Assembly (NCBI RefSeq): GCF_036860675.1
Contig: NZ_JAYKGK010000010.1
Location: 1-64,000, forward strand
DNA from: Rosettibacter primus
GTDB taxonomy: Bacteria > Bacteroidota > Ignavibacteria > Ignavibacteriales > Melioribacteraceae
DNA length: 64,000 nt
Direction of reading: 5' to 3'
In this document: positions 50,644 to 59,650 of the stretch, piece after piece
Layout of the letters: each line of letters starts with the position of its first letter
How positions within the stretch are numbered: position 1 is the first letter of the stretch
Translations under genes and position numbers: made by a program
The notes under the pieces: model-generated
Told to the model about the DNA's origin: nothing
Database searches by the model: none
Seen by the model: the letters and a program-made list of their open reading frames with translations, nothing else

Positions 50644-50780
50644 AATTTGTCCTTATTCAAAAAATTTCTAAAAAAAGCACTGCAATACATAGCATTTTAT
50701 TAAAAAAAATCCAAATCAAATTTTGCGAATAATTAAAAAAGTTCAAAACATAATAAAGCCAAATGATTTTAATGATAACA

Positions 50781-50817
50781 AATTGCTCTTGCTTCTTAAA
50801 TTAAAGCAAGAGCAATT
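50781..50817 (-). terminator. Terminator after cysK
   Basis: AATTGCTCTTGCTT (50781-50794) and AAGCAAGAGCAATT (50804-50817) form a perfect 14-bp stem with a 9-base loop. It lies 11 bp after the cysK stop on the minus strand. The following T-run is short (TTTGTT), so termination may be partial. Confidence 0.8.
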
Positions 50818-50828
50818 CTTAAAAAAGA

Positions 50829-51740
50829 TTAAAATAAATCATCAATTGACAAATATCTTTCGCCTGTATCGTAATTGAAAGTCAGTATTCTTTTTCCTTC
50901 TGGTATCTCACTTAATTTTTTATTTACAGCGGCAAGAGATGCACCTGAAGAAATTCCTACAAATAATCCTTCATCTTTTGCTGCGCGGCGTGCAAATTCG
51001 AATGCTTCTTCTTTTGTAATTTGAATTACTCCATCTATCAACGATGTATCAAATATTTTAGGGATAAAACCGGCTCCAATACCCTGAATTGGATGCGGAC
51101 CGGGTTGTCCTCCGGAAATAACAGGCGAAGCTGCTGGTTCGACTGCAAAAACTTTAATGTGCGGAAATTTTTCCTTTAGTACTTTTGCTACTCCTGTAAT
51201 ATGTCCACCCGTACCAACTCCAGTAATTAAATAATCAAAACCATCGGGGAAATCATTTAAAATTTCCTGAGCAGTTGTTTTAATATGAATATCAACATTA
51301 GAAGGGTTCTCAAATTGTTGTGGTATCCATACTTTTGGATTATTAGCAGCAATTTCCTGAGCTTTTGCAATTGCACCTTTCATCCCAAGTTCTCGTGGTG
51401 TTAATTCAAATTCAGCTCCAAATGCTGCCATAATTTTTCTTCTTTCAATTGACATTGATTCTGGCATAACAAGAATTAACTTGTAACCTTTTACAGCAGC
51501 AACCATTGCCAGTCCAATTCCAGTATTTCCAGATGTAGGTTCTACAATTATACTGTCGGGTTTTAAGATTCCTTTCATTTCTGCATCTTCAATCATTGAA
51601 AGAGCAATTCTATCCTTAATACTCGCTCCAGGATTAGATCTCTCCAATTTGACCCATACCTCATGTTTATTACCAAAAAGTTTATTTATTCTAAGGTGAG
51701 GCGTATTTCCAATTAATTCAAGAACATTTTGTGCTTTCAT
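50829..51740 (-). CDS. cysK: Cysteine synthase A (O-acetylserine sulfhydrylase)
   Basis: The protein has 303 residues from the ATG at 51740, which has AGGAGAAATATA upstream; an in-frame start ten codons earlier would overlap cysE. The PLP lysine lies in PGASIKDRIAL, the phosphate loop is TGVGTGGHITG, and the substrate loop is TSGNTGIG. It makes cysteine from O-acetylserine and sulfide. It follows cysE directly and works on its product. Confidence 0.95.
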   Translation of the reverse strand: MKAQNVLELIGNTPHLRINKLFGNKHEVWVKLERSNPGASIKDRIALSMIEDAEMKGILKPDSIIVEPTSGNTGIGLAMVAAVKGYKLILVMPESMSIERRKIMAAFGAEFELTPRELGMKGAIAKAQEIAANNPKVWIPQQFENPSNVDIHIKTTAQEILNDFPDGFDYLITGVGTGGHITGVAKVLKEKFPHIKVFAVEPAASPVISGGQPGPHPIQGIGAGFIPKIFDTSLIDGVIQITKEEAFEFARRAAKDEGLFVGISSGASLAAVNKKLSEIPEGKRILTFNYDTGERYLSIDDLF

Positions 51741-51759
51741 TATATTTCTCCTGTTTTTA

Positions 51760-52623
51760 TTAAATGACAAAGTCTAATGTATTTTCAAATTCTTTTGTTC
51801 TTCTTACTCGCACTTCACTTTTGTTATAGACAATTGAATTAGGTGGAATACTTTGAGTTATCCATGAATTTCCACCAATTATGCTGTTACTGCCTATAAC
51901 TGTATTGCCACCCAGAATTACTGCTTGAGAATAAATTACAACATCATCTTCAATTGTAGGATGACGTTTTGTTTGAGCTAAACTTTTATCGACACTTAAT
52001 GCACCAAGAGTAACACCTTGATAAAGTTTAACATTTTTTCCAATTACTGTAGTTTCCCCAATTACTATTCCAGTTCCGTGATCAATGAAAAATGGTGAAT
52101 CAATAGTTGCTCCTGGGTGTATATCAATTCCAGTAATTTGATGCGCATGTTCGGTCAAAATTCTAGGTATAATAGGAACTTTTAATAAATAGAGTTCATG
52201 AGCAATTCTATAAATTACAATTGCCATAAAACCAGGATAAGCTAATATTACTTCATCAACACTTTCTGCAGCTGGGTCTCCCTGGTAAATAAATTCTGCA
52301 TCTGCCCAGAGCATACTATGTATATTAGGAAGTTTTAAAATGAATTTTTCTGCTGCTTCTTCGACATTTTCAGGGGCTAACCCATTCAATAACTTAATCA
52401 ATTGAATTAAATCTCTCTTTAGAAGTTGAAGTTTTGAAATAATATCTTCTTCTGTGTAATAAACTTTATTTGAAAAGTGAGGGAATAAAAAATCAATTAA
52501 TCCATTAAGATACTCTATTGCTTCTGTCTTTAACGACGCAGTGCAAAAATGTGTTTGCCTTTTTGTTAACAGTTCTTCAGCAAAACTAATTAGATTATTC
52601 CTGTTTAAAGTTCCCATTTTCAT
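51760..52623 (-). CDS. cysE: Serine O-acetyltransferase
   Basis: The protein has 287 residues. An N-terminal helical domain is followed by the left-handed beta-helix of hexapeptide repeats (about 170-265), with DIHPGATIDSPFFIDHGTGIVIGETT, GVTLGAL and GGNTVIGSNSIIGGNSW. It makes O-acetylserine from serine and acetyl-CoA, the first step of cysteine synthesis. AAGAGGAATGAA precedes the start. It is co-transcribed with cysK, about 20 bp further on. Confidence 0.93.
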   Translation of the reverse strand: MKMGTLNRNNLISFAEELLTKRQTHFCTASLKTEAIEYLNGLIDFLFPHFSNKVYYTEEDIISKLQLLKRDLIQLIKLLNGLAPENVEEAAEKFILKLPNIHSMLWADAEFIYQGDPAAESVDEVILAYPGFMAIVIYRIAHELYLLKVPIIPRILTEHAHQITGIDIHPGATIDSPFFIDHGTGIVIGETTVIGKNVKLYQGVTLGALSVDKSLAQTKRHPTIEDDVVIYSQAVILGGNTVIGSNSIIGGNSWITQSIPPNSIVYNKSEVRVRRTKEFENTLDFVI

Positions 52624-52843
52624 TCCTCTTAAAAAATTAAAAAATTATTAAAAAAGAATTGAAGGCTGATAATGAAATCAGCAACAATATAGTAATAAGA
52701 AGCAACAGATGCAGCTATGATGATATGAAGTATCTGAGATGGTATTGTTAGTGTTTAATAAAAGAATTTTCATCTTAGAAAATTTTCTTAATTGCATATG
52801 CAAAAATGCATTTCTAATAAAAAAAGTTCAACATTGAAAAAAT

Positions 52844-52870
52844 AAAAAAAGCGGCTCAATTAAAGCCGCT
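52844..52870 (-). terminator. Terminator of the cold-shock gene
   Basis: On the minus strand AGCGGCT, a TTAATTG loop and AGCCGCT form a stem, followed by TTTTTTTATT. It lies 24 bp after the stop of the cold-shock gene. It is a standard rho-independent terminator. Confidence 0.9.
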
Positions 52871-52893
52871 CAGTTGTAGCAAATAAATCTTTA

Positions 52894-53106
52894 TTATTTG
52901 ACAACTTTTACATCTTGAGCCTGGGGTCCTTTTGGTCCTTCTCCAACAGTAAATTCAACCTTTTGACCCTTCTCAAGGCTTTTGTATCCTTCAGCTTGAA
53001 TTGAAGAGAAATGAACGAATACATCACCGCCTTGACTGCGCTCAATAAAACCGTAACCCTTTGCAGCATTAAACCACTTTACGGTTCCGTTTTCACGCTC
53101 TGCCAT
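52894..53106 (-). CDS. cspA: Cold-shock DNA/RNA-binding protein
   Basis: The protein has 70 residues from the ATG at 53106; an earlier in-frame start would add 18 residues foreign to the family. The RNP1/RNP2 motifs are present (KGYGFIER and DVFVHFSSI). It binds single-stranded nucleic acid and helps RNA folding in the cytoplasm. The 5' leader between 53107 and about 53250 is long, as for cold-shock genes. A strong terminator follows. Confidence 0.95.
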   Translation of the reverse strand: MAERENGTVKWFNAAKGYGFIERSQGGDVFVHFSSIQAEGYKSLEKGQKVEFTVGEGPKGPQAQDVKVVK

Positions 53107-53259
53107 TTGTAAAACTCCTTTAAAAATGTTACTGATACTGCTGCAAAGCAGAACACTCAAATAGATTTTATTGCCCCCGGCAAAAAATATATCAGAGCAT
53201 CTGCTCTACACTGCTAAGTTAATAAATAAAATTTGTAAAACAAAAAAATCTTTGAGTGT

Positions 53260-53613
53260 TTATTGAGTCCCTTTAAGCATAAAGGCAATTTGTGCTGCCT
53301 GTTTTTGATTATATTCAAATGCAATTCGTTTGTAATTGATAAGGTCAATTATAGTTCCAATTAAACATATACCCCCAGTAAGTAAATACAAAATTCCCAT
53401 ACCTATCTGGTCAGTAAGAAATCTTTGAACTCCTGCAATCCCAAGAAAACCTACAAGTGTTACAAGTAAAATTGTTTGTGGATCTCTTCTTCTTGCACGA
53501 TAAATATTTGCGAATTGCTGTGCCTCTTTGTCGTCATAATTTTTAATTAGGTTAGCAATGTAAATTTGTTCTTCACCCATTATTTCAGGCATTAATTCAT
53601 ATACGTTCGGCAT
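53260..53613 (-). CDS. TM2-domain membrane protein
   Basis: This 117-residue protein contains a TM2 domain: two helices (about 46-64 and 70-92) with the family's GVQRFLTDQIGMGILYLLTGGICLIGTIIDLI. The N-terminal part is soluble. The function is not known. It overlaps the DUF2752 gene upstream on this strand by 22 bp, and the two families are often neighbours in Bacteroidota. Confidence 0.85.
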   Translation of the reverse strand: MPNVYELMPEIMGEEQIYIANLIKNYDDKEAQQFANIYRARRRDPQTILLVTLVGFLGIAGVQRFLTDQIGMGILYLLTGGICLIGTIIDLINYKRIAFEYNQKQAAQIAFMLKGTQ

Positions 53614-53933
53614 AAATTCTCCTTTTGATTAAAATTATTAATTGTTCTTTTAATTAAAATAATTATTCTGTATGATATTAATATTAAAGCTGATATTCCA
53701 AGCGGGTGAGTATGTAATGAATTTATGAAATCCAGATGATAAATAAATGAAATCGATTTTCCCAAACCACAACCAGGACAAAAATTAATACCGATATTAT
53801 GAAATGGGCATAGTGTAAAATGTTGTTCTTTATATGGATTTATAAATATTAAATATATGAGTCCAGATAACCAGAATATTCCTTCCCACTCAATTTTTCT
53901 TATACAATCTTTCAGAAATAGTTTATTATTCAT
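53592..53933 (-). CDS. DUF2752 membrane protein
   Basis: This 113-residue protein has two or three helices and the DUF2752 motif CPFHNIGINFCPGCGLGKSISF, in which cysteines precede a helix. The family's role is unknown. It is the first gene of the pair with the TM2 protein, and the overlap means translation is coupled. AT-rich DNA lies upstream. Confidence 0.8.
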   Translation of the reverse strand: MNNKLFLKDCIRKIEWEGIFWLSGLIYLIFINPYKEQHFTLCPFHNIGINFCPGCGLGKSISFIYHLDFINSLHTHPLGISALILISYRIIILIKRTINNFNQKENLCRTYMN

Positions 53934-54024
53934 TTAACTACAGTATTAATTGTTTGCCACATTAGTCGTTTTAAATTGAATTTCGTTTTGTGTGAATATT
54001 TTTTATTCACACAAGTAAATAATT

Positions 54025-54552
54025 TTATTTCCTCAAATAGATATTTTCAATTACATCAACTTTCACATTATCATAATTTACTATGCTCAGTTTATTAATC
54101 TCGCCTACTATTTCAAGATTTCTTGAATTTATTTCATCAGCAATTTTTTTACAGAATTTTGCATCAATATTATTTGCTATTCCGATATGAGGAATGAAAG
54201 GTATGTCAAGTCGAAGATGTTTTTCAATTGGGCCTGTATAAAGTGCATCGTGGAGTTTTACAAAAATTCTATAACCTTCTTCTGGAATTAAAAACACATC
54301 TGTATAATCACTGAATGAATCTTTCACTATTTGGGCACATCGTATTACGAAATAAAACACCCCAAATTTTTTCGAGACCGTTTTTACGTGCCTGCTCAGT
54401 TCATCTGCAGAAATACCTAACAATGGAAAGACTAATGTAAAATGCGGTTCGACAATATTATAATATCGTTCATCATATTTTTCTCTAATGGATTGAATCC
54501 ATTTATAATCTTTTTGATCAATCCCGGGAAATGCTAATACTAAAAGTGACAT
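54025..54552 (-). CDS. 2H-phosphoesterase (2'-5' RNA ligase-like)
   Basis: This 175-residue protein has the two-histidine fold. The first motif is PHFTLVFP (HxT), and the second is PHIGIAN, where the usual Thr or Ser after His is replaced by Gly. The enzyme group splits 2'-5' bonds or cyclic phosphates in RNA or nucleotides. The second motif is off-consensus, so activity may be changed. It is two bases from the DinB gene on this strand. Confidence 0.75.
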   Translation of the reverse strand: MSLLVLAFPGIDQKDYKWIQSIREKYDERYYNIVEPHFTLVFPLLGISADELSRHVKTVSKKFGVFYFVIRCAQIVKDSFSDYTDVFLIPEEGYRIFVKLHDALYTGPIEKHLRLDIPFIPHIGIANNIDAKFCKKIADEINSRNLEIVGEINKLSIVNYDNVKVDVIENIYLRK

Positions 54553-54554
54553 TT

Positions 54555-55064
54555 TTATATAAGATATCTTTCTTTAATTACATTACAATGATGAAGTGCA
54601 TGTCCGGCAATTATATAAGCTAATGCTCTCACTGTAATATTTTGCCCGTTAATAATTCCTGTTCTCGAATACATTTCTTCTTTCATTCCTTTCAACATCA
54701 AAATTGTAGATTTTCTCAAAAGTATAAATTCATTAAGAATATCTTTTAATTTAAGAGAGGAATAATTTGATTCTTCTATAAATAAATTTTCATCAAATGT
54801 AACAAGTTGATTTGGGTCGTTTCGAGATACTCTTAATATTCTGCATGAATAAATTCTTTCACTATCAATAAGATGACCAAGCACTTCTTTTATGCTCCAT
54901 TTCTTTTCTGCGTATCGAAAATTAGATTTTTCTTCGTCAATTGAATTGAAAAGATTTTCTACTTCCTGTAATTGTGTTTCCAGTATTTCTAAAATATTTT
55001 CAGAATCAATTAAATCTACATATTGCTTATAATAAGTCGGATATTCATTTGTATCAGGCTTCAT
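54555..55064 (-). CDS. DinB-superfamily protein
   Basis: This 169-residue four-helix protein has the three metal-ligand histidines seen in DinB/YfiT-type proteins: GHLIDSE, GHALHHCNV. WSIKEVLGHLIDSERIYSCRIL is very typical. These proteins bind zinc or nickel and many are thiol transferases. AGGAGGTCAAGAAATT precedes the start. It is probably co-transcribed with the phosphoesterase gene. Confidence 0.85.
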   Translation of the reverse strand: MKPDTNEYPTYYKQYVDLIDSENILEILETQLQEVENLFNSIDEEKSNFRYAEKKWSIKEVLGHLIDSERIYSCRILRVSRNDPNQLVTFDENLFIEESNYSSLKLKDILNEFILLRKSTILMLKGMKEEMYSRTGIINGQNITVRALAYIIAGHALHHCNVIKERYLI

Positions 55065-55103
55065 AATTTCTTGACCTCCTTTTAAATTTCATTTAGCCGA
55101 AAA

Positions 55104-56150
55104 TTAAAACTTAGGCAAAAAATATCCTTTACTTGCAAGATAAGATTTATGTATTTCTATTAAATCTTTTATTGCTTCAATACAAATTACTTTTGTAATA
55201 CCAGTTCTTAATATTTGTTCTCTTTCAACATAAAGTTCTCCTTTATATGGCATCATTGGATTAAAGTCGAGATTTCTATCTTTAGTCAAAGGATGAACAG
55301 TATATTGAAAATCTGCTGGTACAGATTTAACGAGACCAACAAGTTCAAAGTTTGGAGCACCATCACGAATGGCTAATACAATTCCACCGCTTGAACCTCT
55401 GTTAAATACTGCATCAATCAAAAATGTATTTTTTTCTTTGCTTGAAATACTTACCAGAGCTTTTGTAACCATCTTTAAATTCATTGGATAACTAAAAACA
55501 TAAACAAAATTTCCCCATTCAAGCTCCGAAGATTTTCCCCATGGATAATTAAATACAGAAACATTCAGTAATTCTGTTTGCAATATTTTTTTGCCCAGCA
55601 GAGCCACATCAATATTTTTGTCTATCAATACAATTTCAAGTTCACTACCCGATGGCAAATCAGGAATATAATTAGTTTGACGAGTTTTAATCGAAATACT
55701 TTGAACAAAATTTGAAGTGCTTCCATCCTGATTAATGAAATAAGAAATTAATGTATCTTCAAATGAAACCACATGAGCTACTGTAAGAAAAAGTATTTTA
55801 TCCTGACCTTTATAAATTAAAGTTGCAGTTCCAGAAGCTGTTCTATTGAAATAAACTTTTTGAACGGCTTTTCTTTCGATATCAATTTTTTTTAATTCTT
55901 CAACAGTTATAAAAGAACTTGAATCAAAAACATAACTTGTATAAAAAGCTATGCTGTTAATTAATCTGATGCAATCACTAATCTCTTCGAGCTGTTTAGA
56001 TGCATTTGTGTAAGGGAATTCACTGTCGTATCTGCCATCTGCTACAGGAGAATTTATTCTTTCAAAAATTGACCTTGACGAACAAGATGTAAATACAAAA
56101 GCCAGAAGAATCAAAATAATATTTAATAATTCAGGTCTCACTTTATCCAA
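55104..56150 (-). CDS. Trypsin-like peptidase lipoprotein
   Basis: The protein has 348 residues. A lipobox (LLAFVFTSC, Cys at about 23) is followed by a chymotrypsin-like domain with His in FLTVAHVVSFED, Asp in KNIDVALLG and Ser in FNRGSSGGIVL (GSSGG for the usual GDSGG). The start is a TTG or a GTG nine bases later, with no strong ribosome-binding site, so it is uncertain. It is probably a periplasmic protease, anchored by a lipid. Confidence 0.75.
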   Translation of the reverse strand: MDKVRPELLNIILILLAFVFTSCSSRSIFERINSPVADGRYDSEFPYTNASKQLEEISDCIRLINSIAFYTSYVFDSSSFITVEELKKIDIERKAVQKVYFNRTASGTATLIYKGQDKILFLTVAHVVSFEDTLISYFINQDGSTSNFVQSISIKTRQTNYIPDLPSGSELEIVLIDKNIDVALLGKKILQTELLNVSVFNYPWGKSSELEWGNFVYVFSYPMNLKMVTKALVSISSKEKNTFLIDAVFNRGSSGGIVLAIRDGAPNFELVGLVKSVPADFQYTVHPLTKDRNLDFNPMMPYKGELYVEREQILRTGITKVICIEAIKDLIEIHKSYLASKGYFLPKF

Positions 56151-56341
56151 AGGATGAAAATTTCTCGAAGTGATAATAAATAATCTTATAGAAAAATAAT
56201 AGTCCCGTAAACAACTCCATATTCATATCTAAAACTAAGATTGCTTTTTACAAAAACAAATTTATTAGTTTATTCTTAATACTTCATATAAGTTTATTTA
56301 TGTGATATAAAAAATTAATACAATTTGATTTTATCAATTTC

Positions 56342-57853
56342 TTAAGGGTTCAATCCTGTGTGACATTCAACGCACAGCATTTTTTTCCATTTATCGCCAA
56401 CATCATTTCCAGGATGTCTAAACTCAAGTTCTGAATTTATAGAAGCAATCTGCAAATTATTTGAGGGTCCCTGTGAATTAATTGTATGACATAAATTACA
56501 ATCCTTTTTAATTACTTTCCCCTCACTTGACTTATGATTATCATTGTGACATCTAAAGCAACCAATAAATTCAAGATGACCAATGTTATTTGGATAGACA
56601 TCCCATCTAACTTTCATTTCAGGAAAAATATTTTTCTTAAACCCTTCCTGTATTCCTTTAATTGCTTTATCTATCATTTCTTTTTTTGTTGTATATATTT
56701 CCGGATAATTATCTTTATAAAATGTATTAATATAATGTGATATTTCTTTCATTGCGGAATCTGTCGAAGAAAAATTATTACTCAAAACATCCATAGCAGC
56801 AAATTTTATTTGAGGAAGTTCACGTGGAATAACATTAGCTGTAATTGCATCATTTATAAAAATTGCTGGTGGTTTATAATTATGTGATGGGCGATTATGG
56901 CAGTCCATGCAATCCATCACTCTTGTTTCTAATGAATCTAAAATTCTTTTATCAATTTTTCCTTTTCCATCTTCATAAACAAAAACTTCTCCTGTTTTAA
57001 GATTAGTATATTTTACCCATGGAATTTTTTCGCGTTTAGAATCAAGTGCTTTATATTCGATTTTAATATTTGGATTGATATGCCAGTGAATACCTTCTTC
57101 CAGACCAAGAGCACTAACCTGAGAACCAATTTTCATTGTCAATGTTATATCCCATTCAGTATTGTTCTTATCATTCAAATAATGCTTTTCAACTCTCAGC
57201 TTTCTTGAATAAAACTTTTGAGGCCAATGACATTCTTCACATGTTTCTCTTGCCGGTCTTAAATTTTTTATTGGTGTTTCAATTGGTTTGGGTACTGTTC
57301 CGAGAGTTACTGCATAAACCTGATATAATCCGGACAATTTAGAACGAACATACCAGCTTGCACCTGTGCCGACATGACATTCAACGCATGCAACTCTTGC
57401 ATGTGGTGAATTCTGATATGCAGTATATTCGGGTTTCATTACAGAGTGGCACAATTTACCACAAAATTCAACTGACTCGGTAAAATGAAATGCTTCATAA
57501 CTTCCTACTGCAGAAGCAAGGAGAAAAATTGAGGTGCCAACAGAAAAAATTACAAATGCATTTCTATGTCGTATATCATTAAAATCAATTACAGGCCATT
57601 CTTTTTTATCCTTTTGAATATTTAATCTTTCCCTTCTAACTTTTACCCACATGCCAACAGGAATTAATATCAAACCAAAAATTAAAACTGCAGGCAAGGC
57701 AATATATATTACCAGACCAAGATATGAATTATCCTTCCCAAAAATCGAACTAACTACAAATAAAAATACTATCATAAAAAAACTTATAAGAGCAATTGTA
57801 GCTCCAACCAAAGATATCCAGTTTTGCGTTGAGTGTGGTAATTTTATTTTCAT
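56342..57853 (-). CDS. NapC/NirT-type multihaem cytochrome c
   Basis: The protein has 503 residues. Two N-terminal membrane helices (about 17-38 and 42-68) and a third (about 98-118) anchor it. The body has seven haem sites. The first is the CX3CH-type CGKLCH followed by Met, and six are CxxCH (CVECH, CEECH, CMDCH, CFRCH, CNLCH, CVECH). NapC/NirT-like domains pass electrons from menaquinol to periplasmic reductases. No reductase gene is adjacent, so the partner is unknown. Confidence 0.85.
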   Translation of the reverse strand: MKIKLPHSTQNWISLVGATIALISFFMIVFLFVVSSIFGKDNSYLGLVIYIALPAVLIFGLILIPVGMWVKVRRERLNIQKDKKEWPVIDFNDIRHRNAFVIFSVGTSIFLLASAVGSYEAFHFTESVEFCGKLCHSVMKPEYTAYQNSPHARVACVECHVGTGASWYVRSKLSGLYQVYAVTLGTVPKPIETPIKNLRPARETCEECHWPQKFYSRKLRVEKHYLNDKNNTEWDITLTMKIGSQVSALGLEEGIHWHINPNIKIEYKALDSKREKIPWVKYTNLKTGEVFVYEDGKGKIDKRILDSLETRVMDCMDCHNRPSHNYKPPAIFINDAITANVIPRELPQIKFAAMDVLSNNFSSTDSAMKEISHYINTFYKDNYPEIYTTKKEMIDKAIKGIQEGFKKNIFPEMKVRWDVYPNNIGHLEFIGCFRCHNDNHKSSEGKVIKKDCNLCHTINSQGPSNNLQIASINSELEFRHPGNDVGDKWKKMLCVECHTGLNP

Positions 57854-57979
57854 ATTTTTCTCTCGATTTATAATCTTAATATACTGTTAAATTAAGAAAT
57901 GATATTATCATAAGAAAAATATTTTATTAAAAATAAAGTTGCTAAATTGTATAATTAAAAGAGATTAAAAACTTCACTG

Positions 57980-58903
57980 ATGGGAAAATACTTTTTGAAT
58001 AATAATTATGAAATAATTATAGCCCTTGTTTCTGTATTTCTTACTGTCTTTTTATTCATAGCATTTAACGTTGTAAAACGAAGAAAAAAAATTGAGCAGG
58101 ATTTGAGCATCAGACTTGAGCAATTGAACATTTTAAATGAAAATTTGATGGAAGAAATTCGTATGAGAAAAGAAGCAGAAGAGAAATTAATTAAATATAC
58201 TGTAGAACTAAAAAATATTAATGCTGCAAAGGATAGATTTTACTCAGTTATTTCTCACGATTTGAAAAATCCTTTTCAAGGACTACTAAGTTATGCTGAT
58301 TTACTCTACGAAGAATTTGATTCGCTCCCAGATGACACAAAAAAAGAAATTGTTAAAGGAATAAGAAATCAATCAAAAAAAATTTATGAACTATTAATAA
58401 ATCTGCTTGAATGGACAAAATTGCAATCGGATAAAATTATAATTGAACCAATAAAAATTAATCTTCGCAATAAAGTTAATGAAATACTTAATCTTCATGG
58501 TGCAAGTGCTACAATAAAAAATATTAAATTGAAAAATGAAATAGATTCAAATGCTATTATTTTTGTTGATGAATACATTTTAAATACTGTTTTGAACAAT
58601 TTAATCAGCAATGCCATTAAATTTACAGAAGAAGGAGGAACTGTAACCATCAATTCTCTTTTCAGTTCTGATGGAGTTGAAATTACTGTGCAGGATACAG
58701 GAATTGGAATTTCTTCTGATGACATTCAAAAATTATTCAAACCTGATACTCATTTCTCAACAAAAGGGACTTATTCTGAAAGTGGAACAGGTCTGGGTTT
58801 ACTCTTATGCAAAGAAATGATTGAGAAACATGGCGGCAATATTTCTGTTGAAAGCAAATTAAATGAGGGAAGTATATTTAAAGTCTTCTTCCCAAAAAAA
58901 TAA
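57980..58903 (+). CDS. Orphan sensor histidine kinase
   Basis: The protein has 307 residues. A single helix (about 10-31) is followed by a coiled coil (about 40-82). The HisKA domain has His93 in YSVISHDLKNPFQ, then a HATPase domain (NNLISNAIKFT, DTGIGIS, GTGLGLLLCKEMIEKHGG). There is no sensor domain beyond the helix. No response regulator lies nearby, so the partner is elsewhere. It is followed by rluE. Confidence 0.9.
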   Translation: MGKYFLNNNYEIIIALVSVFLTVFLFIAFNVVKRRKKIEQDLSIRLEQLNILNENLMEEIRMRKEAEEKLIKYTVELKNINAAKDRFYSVISHDLKNPFQGLLSYADLLYEEFDSLPDDTKKEIVKGIRNQSKKIYELLINLLEWTKLQSDKIIIEPIKINLRNKVNEILNLHGASATIKNIKLKNEIDSNAIIFVDEYILNTVLNNLISNAIKFTEEGGTVTINSLFSSDGVEITVQDTGIGISSDDIQKLFKPDTHFSTKGTYSESGTGLGLLLCKEMIEKHGGNISVESKLNEGSIFKVFFPKK

Positions 58904-58922
58904 AAATTGATTTTAACCAAAA

Positions 58923-59498
58923 ATGAAAAAAACTCTGAAATATTTTGCACTTAACAAACCTTATGGTGTCCTTTCACAGTTTACAGACAAACATGGAAGA
59001 AGAACATTAAAATCGCTTTATAATTTCCCTAAAGATGTTTATCCCGTTGGAAGATTAGATATGGACAGTGAAGGATTATTGCTTTTAACTAATGATAAAT
59101 TTTTAACCAATTACTTATTAAATCCCAAAAACAAACACGAAAAAGAATATTTTGTTCAGGTCGAGGGAATTCCAACATCAGAATCACTTCAAAAACTTAG
59201 AGATGGTGTAGAAATAGAAGGCAAAAAAACTCTTCCTGCAAAAGTAAAAATAATAGAAGAACCTGACTTCCCTCCAAGAATTCCTCCAATTAGAGAAAGA
59301 AAAAATATTCCAACATCATGGATTAGCATTACATTAATTGAAGGCAGAAATAGACAGGTTAGAAAAATGACTGCTGCTGTTGGATTTCCTACATTGCGTC
59401 TTGTTCGAGTTAGAATAAAAAATATTTTGCTTGGAGACTTAAAATTTGGTGAAGTAAGAGAATTAACTAAAAACGAAATTGAAGGGTTGTTCAAATAA
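58923..59498 (+). CDS. rluE: 23S rRNA pseudouridine synthase (RluE type)
   Basis: The protein has 191 residues of the RsuA/RluE family. The catalytic Asp lies in VGRLDMDSEGLLLLTND. The middle segment PPRIPPIRERKNIPTSW and EGRNRQVRKMTAAVGFPTLRL are typical of RluE (U2457 of 23S rRNA in E. coli). The S4 domain seen in RsuA is absent. It is 19 bp after the histidine kinase gene and may be co-transcribed. Confidence 0.85.
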   Translation: MKKTLKYFALNKPYGVLSQFTDKHGRRTLKSLYNFPKDVYPVGRLDMDSEGLLLLTNDKFLTNYLLNPKNKHEKEYFVQVEGIPTSESLQKLRDGVEIEGKKTLPAKVKIIEEPDFPPRIPPIRERKNIPTSWISITLIEGRNRQVRKMTAAVGFPTLRLVRVRIKNILLGDLKFGEVRELTKNEIEGLFK

Positions 59499-59499
59499 T

Positions 59500-59622
59500 C
59501 TTGAGGCTGTCTCATCAGTTCAATTATATATGTTATTAGTAAAGGAAAAACAAAATCTTAAATGCAGTTATCAATTTTAGCTATAACATTTTCATATTCT
59601 GAACTTTTGAAACAACCCCAAG
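59500..59622. repeat. Candidate 123-bp element with 22-bp inverted ends (MITE-like)
   Basis: CTTGAGGCTGTCTCATCAG (from 59500) and the end GAACTTTTGAAACAACCCCAAG (59601-59622) are inverted at 17 of 22 bases. GAGGCTGTCTCA is like the ends of several Bacteroidota insertion sequences. The inside is AT-rich and has no gene. It lies between two convergent genes, so it may also act as a long-armed terminator. Confidence 0.5.
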
Positions 59623-59650
59623 ATTTTATAAATCTTTTCAAGAAAAAAAT

